From Sphingomonas sp. CCH9-E2 (lineage in GTDB: Bacteria; Pseudomonadota; Alphaproteobacteria; Sphingomonadales; Sphingomonadaceae), in assembly GCF_001557215.1 (NCBI RefSeq), contig NZ_LSJM01000405.1:1-11358 (forward strand): a stretch of DNA of 11,358 nucleotides, read 5' to 3'. The notes beneath the pieces are model-generated. The model was not told where the DNA came from. It was given only the letters and a program-made list of their open reading frames with translations, and made no database searches. Positions 1 to 9,012 of this stretch are shown piece by piece. Position numbers and translations under genes: made by a program. Position 1 is the stretch's first letter. Each line of letters starts with the position of its first letter.

Positions 1-3
1 TTA

Positions 4-80
4 GGGGAGGGGCTGTCCAAGCGGGGTGCGGTGCGTGGTGACAGGCCCTCCCCCGACCCCTCCCGCAAGCGGGAGGGGAG
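4..80. repeat. REP-like GC-rich inverted repeats
   Basis: A perfect inverted repeat has arms CCCCTCCCGC (57-66) and GCGGGAGGGG (69-78) around AA; as a physical hairpin the loop would open to about six bases. A second, imperfect pairing joins GGGGAGGGGCTGTC (4-17) to GACAGGCCCTCCCC (40-53). Such CCCCTCCC/GGGAGGGG elements are frequent between genes in Sphingomonas genomes (general knowledge, not counted here). It lies just beyond the stop codon of the DUF952 gene, so it could stabilise or end that minus-strand transcript, but there is no U-run to make it a classic intrinsic terminator. Confidence 0.6.
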
Positions 81-111
81 AGGCATACACGCCAACACCC
101 GTTGCGAGACC

Positions 112-462
112 CTAGCCCGTGACGGGCAGTGCGACCGCGCCGTCTTCGGTGCGTTCGAGCGGTGAGTAGGCGACCACCGTCTCCAGCGTGAGTGCGCCAT
201 AGAGGTGCGGGAATTCCGCGCCGCCGCGTGAGACTTCCCAGCGGATCGCGTCGCCCAATGCTTCGAGATCGACTGCCGCGACCCACAGGTCCGGCTGGTC
301 GGCGAAATGCTTGTCCACGGTTTCGGTCAGCTGGGCGGCGGTGGAGAGGTGGATATAGCCGTCCTGAATGTCGATCGGCGCGCCATCGAAACTGCCCGCT
401 TCGAGATCGGCCATCTGCGGGGCGGTCAGCACCTTGTAGGCGGTGGCGGGGCGATCGGTCAT
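112..462 (-). CDS. DUF952 family protein
   Basis: A 116-residue protein of the DUF952 family, whose biochemical role is not established. Family-typical segments are DGYIHLSTAAQLTETVDKHF near residues 34-53 (the conserved 'IHLS' patch), WVAAVDLEALG at 60-70 and the C-terminal FPHLYGAL at 84-91. No signal peptide or membrane segment is visible, so it is probably cytosolic. The frame is open to 510, but the start at 462 is preferred: AAGGA lies 6 bases upstream (469-473 on the plus strand), and translation from 510 would add 16 basic residues unlike the family. The gene begins 10 bases after the EEP-hydrolase stop, and its ribosome-binding site overlaps that stop codon, so the two are probably translationally coupled. 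The family call is confident; the function is unknown. Confidence 0.85.
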   Translation of the reverse strand: MTDRPATAYKVLTAPQMADLEAGSFDGAPIDIQDGYIHLSTAAQLTETVDKHFADQPDLWVAAVDLEALGDAIRWEVSRGGAEFPHLYGALTLETVVAYSPLERTEDGAVALPVTG

Positions 463-468
463 GCGGCG

Positions 469-473
469 TCCTT
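469..473 (-). promoter_or_regulatory. Ribosome-binding site of the DUF952 gene
   Basis: AAGGA on the minus strand, 6 bases before the ATG at 462. It overlaps the first base of the upstream gene's stop codon (473-475). This decides the start at 462 over 510 and suggests translational coupling. Confidence 0.6.
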
Positions 474-1573
474 CAGCTTGCCGCGAGCGTCGCGAGATAG
501 CGCGCGGCATGGTGGGTGTTCAAACGCACCCATAACGGCTTGTGATCCGAAATCTGCCAGGTGCGCCAATCGTCGGCATAATATCTGGCGAGATCGGTCG
601 CCTTCTTGCCCTCTGTCGTCGCGGCGGCGGCAGACTGATAGTCGGGCAGGTCTTCGGGGCGGAAGATGCTTTCGAAGATTTCGAAGATGCCGGCGTTGCG
701 CGCGGAGGCCGGGCCGCTGTCGATATAGTCGATCACCGTGGGGTCGGCGATGAAGGCGATCTGGTCGTAATATTTGGTGCGGTCGAGATTACTGGGCGCG
801 TCGAGCCGTTTGGGTGTCTTGAAGCCGTGCGCCTTGAGCGCCTTCATCGTCTCATGCTCGGGATGCACGATGTTGAAGTCGCCGAGCAGGATCGTCGCGC
901 GGCCGCTGTCTTTGGCGATATCGGCGAGGCTGGCGAGGTATTTGGCGACGCGGTCGATCTCCGCGATCCGTTCCTGCAGCTCCGCGCCGCGCTCGTCGCC
1001 ATAATAGAGGTGGACGGTGCAGATATCGAACTTGAACCAGCCGGACTGAAAGCGCGCCATGAACGGGGTGCGGCGGAACTGCTTACCCTGCGCGAGCTTG
1101 TCGGTGCTGTCGCCGGTGGTGGCGGAGATGAGCATGTCAGCGGGGAGGACGATTTCGCCGGCGATCTTCTGAAACCACACTTTGCGCTTGTCGAAGGCGT
1201 AGAGCAGCCGTTCGCCATTGCCGCCGAGTTTGCGGTGGGTGACGTCGGTGGCGATGAAGTCCCAGTCGGGGCCGAGGATCGCCATGATGTCGTACCAGGG
1301 GCCGAGCTCGTTCACCTCCTGCACCGCGACGAAATCGAAGCGGGAGATGATCTCGGCGATGTAGAACAGGCTTTCGGGCAGGCGGTTGCCATGGCCCCAG
1401 CCTTTGCCGGCCTTGCCGAGATCGCGGATGTTCCAGGTGGCGAGCAGCAAGTTGCGCTCGCTGTCCTTGTCGGGGATGTCGCGGTCGAGCTGGGCAATCA
1501 GCCGCTGAAGGTGCGCGACGACGCGCGGGCGATCTGCGGCGGGAATGCGGGATTTCAGCAGGCTGTATTGCAT
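473..1573 (-). CDS. Endonuclease/exonuclease/phosphatase family hydrolase
   Basis: A 366-residue member of the EEP (DNase I-like) superfamily of metal-dependent phosphodiesterases and phosphatases. The superfamily's catalytic set is visible in order: TWNIRDLG with N48, VAVQEV with metal-binding E86, CTVHLYYGDE with H188, LLGDFNI with D232 and N234, YYDQIAF with D270, and ISDHKPLW with D343 and the general-base H344. Residues 1-42 precede the domain; no convincing signal peptide is present, so a cytosolic enzyme is likely. The substrate cannot be read from the sequence: DNA, RNA, inositol phosphates and lipids are all used in this superfamily. It starts 61 bases after the gyrA stop and leads into the DUF952 gene. 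No good Shine-Dalgarno is visible, and a strong hairpin occupies the leader. All catalytic motifs are intact. Confidence 0.88.
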   Translation of the reverse strand: MQYSLLKSRIPAADRPRVVAHLQRLIAQLDRDIPDKDSERNLLLATWNIRDLGKAGKGWGHGNRLPESLFYIAEIISRFDFVAVQEVNELGPWYDIMAILGPDWDFIATDVTHRKLGGNGERLLYAFDKRKVWFQKIAGEIVLPADMLISATTGDSTDKLAQGKQFRRTPFMARFQSGWFKFDICTVHLYYGDERGAELQERIAEIDRVAKYLASLADIAKDSGRATILLGDFNIVHPEHETMKALKAHGFKTPKRLDAPSNLDRTKYYDQIAFIADPTVIDYIDSGPASARNAGIFEIFESIFRPEDLPDYQSAAAATTEGKKATDLARYYADDWRTWQISDHKPLWVRLNTHHAARYLATLAAS

Positions 1574-1578
1574 GGGAC

Positions 1579-1607
1579 GGCTACCCCGGAGGCTGGCCGG
1601 GGGAGCC
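1579..1607 (-). promoter_or_regulatory. Hairpin in the gyrA-EEP hydrolase spacer
   Basis: GGCTACCCCGG (1579-1589) pairs with CCGGGGGAGCC (1597-1607) with one A/G mismatch and a 7-base loop. In the minus-strand transcript it lies after the gyrA stop and ends 5 bases before the EEP start codon, where a ribosome-binding site would be. There is no U-run, so it is not a classic terminator. It could be a leaky terminator, a processing site or a translational block. Confidence 0.45.
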
Positions 1608-1634
1608 TAACCCATTTCGGTTACGCTACGAAGA

Positions 1635-4385
<2,751 letters not shown>

Positions 4386-4424
4386 GAATCGGTGCTTTCG
4401 AAGGGTTGTTTCAGTGTTGTGACC

Positions 4425-4453
4425 GCTCTAGCCGCCCCGCGACCACCTGCCAA
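4425..4453 (-). promoter_or_regulatory. Predicted gyrA promoter
   Basis: Read on the minus strand: TTGGCA (-35, complement at 4448-4453), a 17-base spacer, then TAGAGC (-10, complement at 4425-4430). The expected transcript start near 4418 leaves a leader of roughly 33 bases to the TTG start codon. The -35 matches the sigma-70 consensus at 5 of 6 positions, while the -10 is weaker. The same -10 hexamer occurs in the opposite-facing promoter. Confidence 0.45.
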
Positions 4454-4464
4454 GCCCGCGCACC

Positions 4465-4482
4465 CGCGTGCGCGCGCACGCG
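4465..4482. repeat. 18-base perfect palindrome, alternating purine-pyrimidine
   Basis: CGCGTGCGCGCGCACGCG is perfectly self-complementary and strictly alternates pyrimidine and purine, the pattern that favours left-handed Z-DNA under negative supercoiling. Outer arms GCACCCG (4460-4466) and CGGGTGC (4487-4493) extend the symmetry. It lies 11 bases upstream of the predicted gyrA -35. A 9-base direct repeat GACGGGTGC is also present at 4485-4493 and 4541-4549. A role in control is inference. Confidence 0.6.
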
Positions 4483-4575
4483 AGGACGGGTGCCAGTGCG
4501 TCTCATTTCGGGAGCCGGGCCATTCAAAATGCGTTCAGCAGACGGGTGCGCAAGCGCGAACCGCGATACACCGCC

Positions 4576-4603
4576 TTGACCGGGCGGGACGGATTACTAG
4601 AGC
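4576..4603 (+). promoter_or_regulatory. Predicted promoter of the exported TPR-like gene
   Basis: TTGACC (4576-4581), a 16-base spacer and TAGAGC (4598-4603). The expected start near 4610 gives a leader of about 39 bases, ending with the ribosome-binding site GAGGAGAG at 4635-4642, 6 bases before the ATG. The -10 and its flank (CTAGAGCGG) match those of the gyrA promoter facing the other way. Confidence 0.45.
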
Positions 4604-4648
4604 GGGTCGCGTCAACCGCTACGCACACACGCGTGAGGAGAGTTCCGG

Positions 4649-5914
4649 ATGAAGTCTGTTTCCAAGGCTGCGCTTGCCGCGGCGGTTCTGCTGGCTGTGC
4701 CCTTCGCTGCGTCGGCACCGGCCGTCGCGCAGAAAAAGCAGAAGGAAGAGGCACCCAAGTACAAGCTGAGCGACGCGTTCCGCAAGGCGGCGACCGAGGT
4801 CGAGGCGCTCATCAAGGCCAAGGACTATCAGGGCGCAGCTGGCAAGCTGGACGCGCTTGAGGCGCTGGCGACCAATGACGACGAGAAGTTCTTTGTCGCG
4901 AATTTCCGCCTGACCACCTCGGCCAACCTCAAGGACAATCCGACCACGGTCCGGGCGCTCGACGCGCTGATCGCGAATCCGAAGACGGATCCGGCGAACA
5001 TGGGGCAATATTATTTCTTCCGCGGCGACATCACGCAGGGGATGAAGAAGCCGGCTGAGGCGATCCCGTTCCTGCTGAAGGCGCGCGAGCTGGGCTATGT
5101 GCCGAATGGCGGGAACCTCAACCTGGCGATCGCGCAGGCGCAGTTCGATGCCGGGCAGGTCGAGGCTGCGGTGGCCAGCATCGACGCCGCGATCAAGGTC
5201 GAGGAAGCCGCTGGCCGTAAAGCGCCGCTGGCATGGTATCGCATCGCGGTCGATCGCCTGTATCGCGGCGGCAAGAAGGCGGCGGCGAGCGAGTGGCTGG
5301 GCCGCCAGATGGCCGCCTATCCGAGCGCCGAAGGCTGGCGCGCGACGCTGCTGATCTACATGGAGCAGACGCGCGAAAAGGGCGTTCCGATGGACGCCGA
5401 CCTGCAGCTTGACGTGTTTCGCCTGATGCGCGCGGCCAAGGCGATGGGCGGCGAGTTCGATTATCAGGAATATGCCGATCTGGCGCAGCGCCGCGGCCTG
5501 CCCTGGGAAGCCAAGGCGGTGATCGAGGAAGGTCGCGCAGCGGGCAAGATCCAGGCGACCAATGCGGCGATCAACGAGCTGTACCGCTCGGCCGTCGTGC
5601 GTGAAAAGGCCGAGGGGTCGCTGGCCGCCGAGGAAAAGACTGCAACCGCCGCAGCCAATGGCACGCCGGCGAAGAATGTCGGTGACGCCTATCTGGGCAG
5701 CCGCAACTTCACCAAGGCGGCCGAGCTGTATCGCGTCGCGCTGCAAAAGGGTGGGGTGGACACCAATCTGGTGAACACGCGCCTTGGCATCGCGCTGGCG
5801 ATGCTGGGCCAGAAGGCCGAAGCCAAGGCGGCGTTCCAGGCAGTGAGCGCCACGCCGCGCAGCGAAGTTGCACGCTTCTGGACGACCTGGCTCGATCAGG
5901 CGCCTGCCGCCTGA
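4649..5914 (+). CDS. Exported TPR-like protein of unknown function
   Basis: A 421-residue protein whose exact function I do not recognise. It opens with a typical Sec signal peptide: K2 and K6, a hydrophobic stretch (residues 7-20), then APAVA before a probable cleavage after A27. The mature part is mostly helical and rich in Ala, Lys and Glu. Helix-turn-helix repeats resembling TPRs are clearest near the C terminus (GDAYLGSRNFTKAAELYRVA, then LGIALAMLGQKAEAKAAFQA) and around AEAIPFLLKARELGYVP. A periplasmic protein that binds partners through TPR-like helices is therefore likely; no enzyme motif is visible. The start is supported by GAGGAGAG (4635-4642) and an upstream promoter. It is transcribed alone, divergently from gyrA, and ends in an intrinsic terminator. 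Nothing suggests a functional link to gyrase. Confidence 0.85.
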   Translation: MKSVSKAALAAAVLLAVPFAASAPAVAQKKQKEEAPKYKLSDAFRKAATEVEALIKAKDYQGAAGKLDALEALATNDDEKFFVANFRLTTSANLKDNPTTVRALDALIANPKTDPANMGQYYFFRGDITQGMKKPAEAIPFLLKARELGYVPNGGNLNLAIAQAQFDAGQVEAAVASIDAAIKVEEAAGRKAPLAWYRIAVDRLYRGGKKAAASEWLGRQMAAYPSAEGWRATLLIYMEQTREKGVPMDADLQLDVFRLMRAAKAMGGEFDYQEYADLAQRRGLPWEAKAVIEEGRAAGKIQATNAAINELYRSAVVREKAEGSLAAEEKTATAAANGTPAKNVGDAYLGSRNFTKAAELYRVALQKGGVDTNLVNTRLGIALAMLGQKAEAKAAFQAVSATPRSEVARFWTTWLDQAPAA

Positions 5915-5937
5915 GGTTGAGGTCGGCGGAATAGCAG

Positions 5938-5963
5938 GGGGCGGCCATTGTGCCGCCCCTTTT
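5938..5963 (+). terminator. Rho-independent terminator
   Basis: GGGGCGGC (5938-5945), loop CATTGT, GCCGCCCC (5952-5959), then TTTT (5960-5963). It is a perfect 8-bp GC-rich stem with a U-run, 24 bases after the stop codon of the exported TPR-like gene. The U-run is present only on the plus strand, so it does not obviously end the convergent Lrp gene, whose stop codon is at 5968-5970. Confidence 0.85.
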
Positions 5964-5967
5964 CGTT

Positions 5968-6429
5968 TCAGTCGACTGGCACGCCCGGCTGCGATTTCGA
6001 CGTGCGGATGGTGAGCGACGTGCGGACATGCGCGACATTGGGCGCGGTGGTCAGGCGGGTCGTCAGGAATTGCTGAAAGCTGCTCAGATCGCGCGCGACG
6101 ATCTTCAGGATGAAGTCGATATCGCCGTTGAGCATGTAGCATTCGCGAATCTCGGGAATCGCGGCAACATGCGCCTCGAACGCTTCGAGATCGGATTCGG
6201 CCTGGCTCTTGAGGCTGACCATGGCGAAGACGGTGATGGTATAGCCGAGCCAATTGGGGTCGAGATCGGCATGATAGCCGCGGATCGCACCCTTTTCCTC
6301 AAGCGCGCGCACCCGGCGCAGGCACGGCGGAGCGGTGAGGCCGACGCGATCGGCCAAGTCGACATTGGTCATGCGCCCATCATCCTGCAGATGTGCCATG
6401 ATCTGACGGTCGATATCGTCGAAAGCCAT
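5968..6429 (-). CDS. Lrp/AsnC family transcriptional regulator
   Basis: A 153-residue regulator of the Lrp/AsnC (feast/famine) family, which bind DNA as dimers or larger assemblies and often sense amino acids. The N-terminal winged helix-turn-helix runs from FDDIDRQIMAHLQDDGRM through TNVDLADRVGLTAPPCLRRV (about 21-40) to LEEKGAIRGY. The C-terminal RAM (ligand-binding) domain covers about 62-142, with VFAMVSLKS, the IRECYMLNGDIDFILKI segment holding the conserved G-x-x-D, and a closing HVRTSLTIRTSK strand. The frame is open to an ATG at 6480, but the ATG at 6429 is chosen: GGGGAA lies 6 bases upstream and the family usually begins a few residues before the first helix. It is divergent from the histidine-kinase-like gene. 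Autoregulation, or control of that neighbour, is common for the family but unproven here. The ligand is unknown. Confidence 0.92.
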   Translation of the reverse strand: MAFDDIDRQIMAHLQDDGRMTNVDLADRVGLTAPPCLRRVRALEEKGAIRGYHADLDPNWLGYTITVFAMVSLKSQAESDLEAFEAHVAAIPEIRECYMLNGDIDFILKIVARDLSSFQQFLTTRLTTAPNVAHVRTSLTIRTSKSQPGVPVD

Positions 6430-6435
6430 TGATGA

Positions 6436-6441
6436 TTCCCC
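6436..6441 (-). promoter_or_regulatory. Ribosome-binding site of the Lrp/AsnC gene
   Basis: GGGGAA on the minus strand (plus-strand TTCCCC), 6 bases before the ATG at 6429. The alternative ATG at 6480 is preceded only by AT-rich sequence with no such site, which decides the start. Confidence 0.55.
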
Positions 6442-6473
6442 AGCGCCACATGATTCGGTCGCAACGCGCGAGT

Positions 6474-6506
6474 TAGACATAATATAATTACTTGCAAGCG
6501 CAATTG
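6474..6506. promoter_or_regulatory. AT-rich control region upstream of the Lrp/AsnC gene
   Basis: The stretch TAGACATAATATAATTA (6474-6490) is unusually AT-rich for this window. It is followed by the inverted repeat TTGC-AAGC-GCAA (6492-6503) and CAATTG (6501-6506). On the minus strand TTGCGC followed 16 bases later by TATGTC could serve as a weak promoter for the Lrp gene. AT-rich sites are also typical Lrp-family targets, so autoregulation is possible. No single promoter assignment is convincing. Confidence 0.35.
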
Positions 6507-6620
6507 TCCCACTATGCGACGGCGCACATTCGGGACGAATTCTCCTGTTTCCACGGGGGCTTCGGGCGGGTTAAGGAATCCTTACCGGCCGATTTCCGGC
6601 CCGATTGGGCAGACCGTTTC

Positions 6621-9002
6621 TTGCGTTACGACGACACCCTGGAGACCGTTCTGGCCGGCGATGTTTCGACATCGTTCGGCAAGGCGTCGGCGTGGCGTCA
6701 GCTGGTCGACCTGATCGGTCGGCGCCGGATAGCGGCGGATGCGCGCGCGTTCAACCTGTTGCGGCGGATTCGCGACGATGTGCCAATCGGGGTGCGCGCG
6801 GCGAGTGCCCGAGCGCTCGAACAGGGCAATCCCCCCGCGCCGCTGGTCGCGCTGTGCGCGCTCGATCACATCTCGGTCGCTGCGCCGCTGCTGCGTACGG
6901 CACGGATGACGTCGGGGGAGTGGGTCGAATTGTTGCCGCGCCTTTCGGCTGCAGCACGATCGGTGCTTCGCACGCGCCGCGACCTGCCGCCGGGGATCGA
7001 GCGGGCGCTCGAGACATTCGGGTCGGTCGATTTCGTGGTGACGGGGGCGGTTGCTGAGGCGGAGGCCGATGCGGTTGCGCCGTCCGAACCCGTCGAGGCG
7101 GCGGCGGTTGACGATGCTCCGGTAACGGCCGGGGCGGAGGTGCTGCTGCCGGTTGCGCCGGAGCCGCTTTCGGAGGTCGAGGCGCCGTTCGCGGATGTTA
7201 TCGATGCCGCCGAGCTCGTTGCCGAAAGCAGTGCGGAGCCGGTCGCTGCCGCCGGCGCTGCGCCAGCGGATGCGATCGATGCAGTCACCGCCGAAATCGC
7301 GGAGGGGGTGCCGGCTGAACCGGCCGAAGCGGTGGACGAAGCCCAGCCCGTGGCGGTCGAAACGCCGATCACGCCCATTGGCGCGTCCGAGCCGGTCCTC
7401 ACGGATGCGCCGCCGGAGCCAGAGCCGGTTGCGGTGAAGGATGAGCCGGTTGCGGACGCTTTGCCGACTTCCGTTGAGGAGGCTGTGCCGGATGCCGCCG
7501 CGATCACCGCGGCCGGATCGGTGCTCGATGCGGTCGCGCGGGTCGAATCGCGCGTGCGGATGCGGTTGCGCCCCGTGCTCGAGCCGGTCGAGCCGCCGCA
7601 GGCCGCCGAAGTGCCTGCCAACACGCTGCCCTTCGTGTCGGTCGGCGCGGCGGCATTGTCGATCCCTGCGGTCGCGCGAGCGCTGGAAGGCGAGGGCCTG
7701 AGCGCGCCAATCCCCGAGCCCATCGCTGAGCCCGCGATCGAGCCGACCCAAAGCGGGACCGACGCCGAACCATCCGTCGCATTGCCCCTTGCCGCCGAGT
7801 CCGGTGACGGGCACGGCTCGGACATGGATGATGTCTTCATTCTGGGTAATGCGCAGGACGACGCGACCGGATCGGACGCGCTCGTCGATGAGCCGGCGGG
7901 TCCGTTCGAGATTGCCGAGGTCGTCGCGCGGATCGACGCCTTTTACACGCTGCAGCAGGAGCGCGCGGCGCACGCCCCGCAGCCCGTGCGCGTCGATGGG
8001 TTCCGCTTCGAGACCGACGAGCAGGGCGTGATCCGCTGGGTCGAGGGCGTGTCGCGCGCGCCGCTGATCGGCCTGTCGCTCGAACTCAATGCATCGGGGG
8101 ATGCCTCGCGCGCCGACGGCGTCGCAGCAGGGGCGCTGCGCCAGCGCGCGGTGTTCAGCGACGCGCGGCTGATGGTCGTCGGCGAATCGGACGCGGCCGG
8201 CGAATGGCGGATTTCGGGTGCGCCGGCATTCGACCGCGCGACCGGGCGCTTCTCCGGCTATCGCGGGACCGCGCGCCGCCCGCGCCGGGAGGAGAGTGCG
8301 GCACCTTCGATACCGCCGCCGTCGAGCCCGGCGGCGGATTCGCTGCGACAGCTGATGCACGAACTGCGCACCCCGACCAATGCGATCGCTGGCTTTGCCG
8401 AGATGATCGAACGCGAAATGCTGGGCGATGCGCCGCCGGTCTATCGCGAACGCGCGGGGACGATCCGGATGCATGCGCGTGCGCTGCTCGCGGCGATCGA
8501 CGATCTCGACATCGCGGCGCGGATCGAGGCATCGGCGCTGACGCTCGGGTCGAGCGAAGTCACGTTGCGGCCGTTGCTGTCGCGCATCGCCGATGATCTG
8601 GCCGCGCTGGCGGAACTGCGCGGCGCATGGATCGCGCTGCCGATCGACGATCCCGTGGTGCGGGGCGATGCCCGCGCGATCGAGCGGATGCTGTCGCGGC
8701 TCCTCGCCACGCTCTTGTCCGCAGCGCGCGATGGCGAGCGCGTCGGCATCGCGGTGGAAGAGGTGGGTGCGCTGGTGGCGATCACGTTCGACCGGCCCGA
8801 AGCCCTGGCGGCTTACGAGGGCGATGCGCTGTTCAACCTCGATGACGAGGATGAGGACGCCGCGCTGCTCGGCACCGGCTTTGCGCTGCGGCTGGTGCGC
8901 AACATCGCGCGCGAGCTGGGCGGCGGCCTGAAGGTGACCGATGCGGCGATTACGCTCGAGCTGCCCGCGATGGTAACCAAGTCTTTGGAACAGGCGCGCT
9001 AA
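6621..9002 (+). CDS. Histidine-kinase-like protein with degenerate ATPase domain
   Basis: From the TTG at 6621 it has 793 residues. An N-terminal helical domain (about 1-140) is followed by a very long Ala/Pro/Glu/Val-rich linker (about 145-430), a PAS-like segment (FRFETDEQGVIRWVEG to ATGRFSGYRGTARR, about 505-555), a HisKA dimerisation helix with phospho-acceptor H580 in HELRTPTNAI, and a C-terminal HATPase-like domain. In that last domain the G2 box is kept (GTGFALRL at 751-758), but the N-box asparagines are replaced (RLLATLL where NLLxNA is expected) and no DxGxG G1 box is seen. It may therefore be a pseudokinase or phosphotransfer scaffold. No membrane segment is visible. The start is uncertain: the frame is open to TTG codons at 6492 and 6504, but LRYDDTLETVLA looks like the family's beginning. 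The deacetylase gene follows after 10 bases. Confidence 0.82.
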   Translation: MRYDDTLETVLAGDVSTSFGKASAWRQLVDLIGRRRIAADARAFNLLRRIRDDVPIGVRAASARALEQGNPPAPLVALCALDHISVAAPLLRTARMTSGEWVELLPRLSAAARSVLRTRRDLPPGIERALETFGSVDFVVTGAVAEAEADAVAPSEPVEAAAVDDAPVTAGAEVLLPVAPEPLSEVEAPFADVIDAAELVAESSAEPVAAAGAAPADAIDAVTAEIAEGVPAEPAEAVDEAQPVAVETPITPIGASEPVLTDAPPEPEPVAVKDEPVADALPTSVEEAVPDAAAITAAGSVLDAVARVESRVRMRLRPVLEPVEPPQAAEVPANTLPFVSVGAAALSIPAVARALEGEGLSAPIPEPIAEPAIEPTQSGTDAEPSVALPLAAESGDGHGSDMDDVFILGNAQDDATGSDALVDEPAGPFEIAEVVARIDAFYTLQQERAAHAPQPVRVDGFRFETDEQGVIRWVEGVSRAPLIGLSLELNASGDASRADGVAAGALRQRAVFSDARLMVVGESDAAGEWRISGAPAFDRATGRFSGYRGTARRPRREESAAPSIPPPSSPAADSLRQLMHELRTPTNAIAGFAEMIEREMLGDAPPVYRERAGTIRMHARALLAAIDDLDIAARIEASALTLGSSEVTLRPLLSRIADDLAALAELRGAWIALPIDDPVVRGDARAIERMLSRLLATLLSAARDGERVGIAVEEVGALVAITFDRPEALAAYEGDALFNLDDEDEDAALLGTGFALRLVRNIARELGGGLKVTDAAITLELPAMVTKSLEQAR

Positions 9003-9012
9003 ACCCGCGCCT

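Noticed and set aside
4619..6253. 544-codon minus-strand frame across the exported TPR-like gene and part of the Lrp gene
   Set aside because: It spans an intergenic terminator and two well-supported genes. The translation is low-complexity with no family signature.
7030..7905. Possible tandem repeat or CRISPR-like array in the Ala/Pro/Glu/Val linker
   Set aside because: The repetition is loose and at the amino-acid level (EP, VA and AE runs), with no constant repeat unit or spacers. It is a disordered protein linker.
6582..8474. 630-codon minus-strand frame opposite the kinase-like gene
   Set aside because: It is Arg-rich shadow coding over a gene with HisKA and PAS-like segments; no ribosome-binding site or domain was seen.
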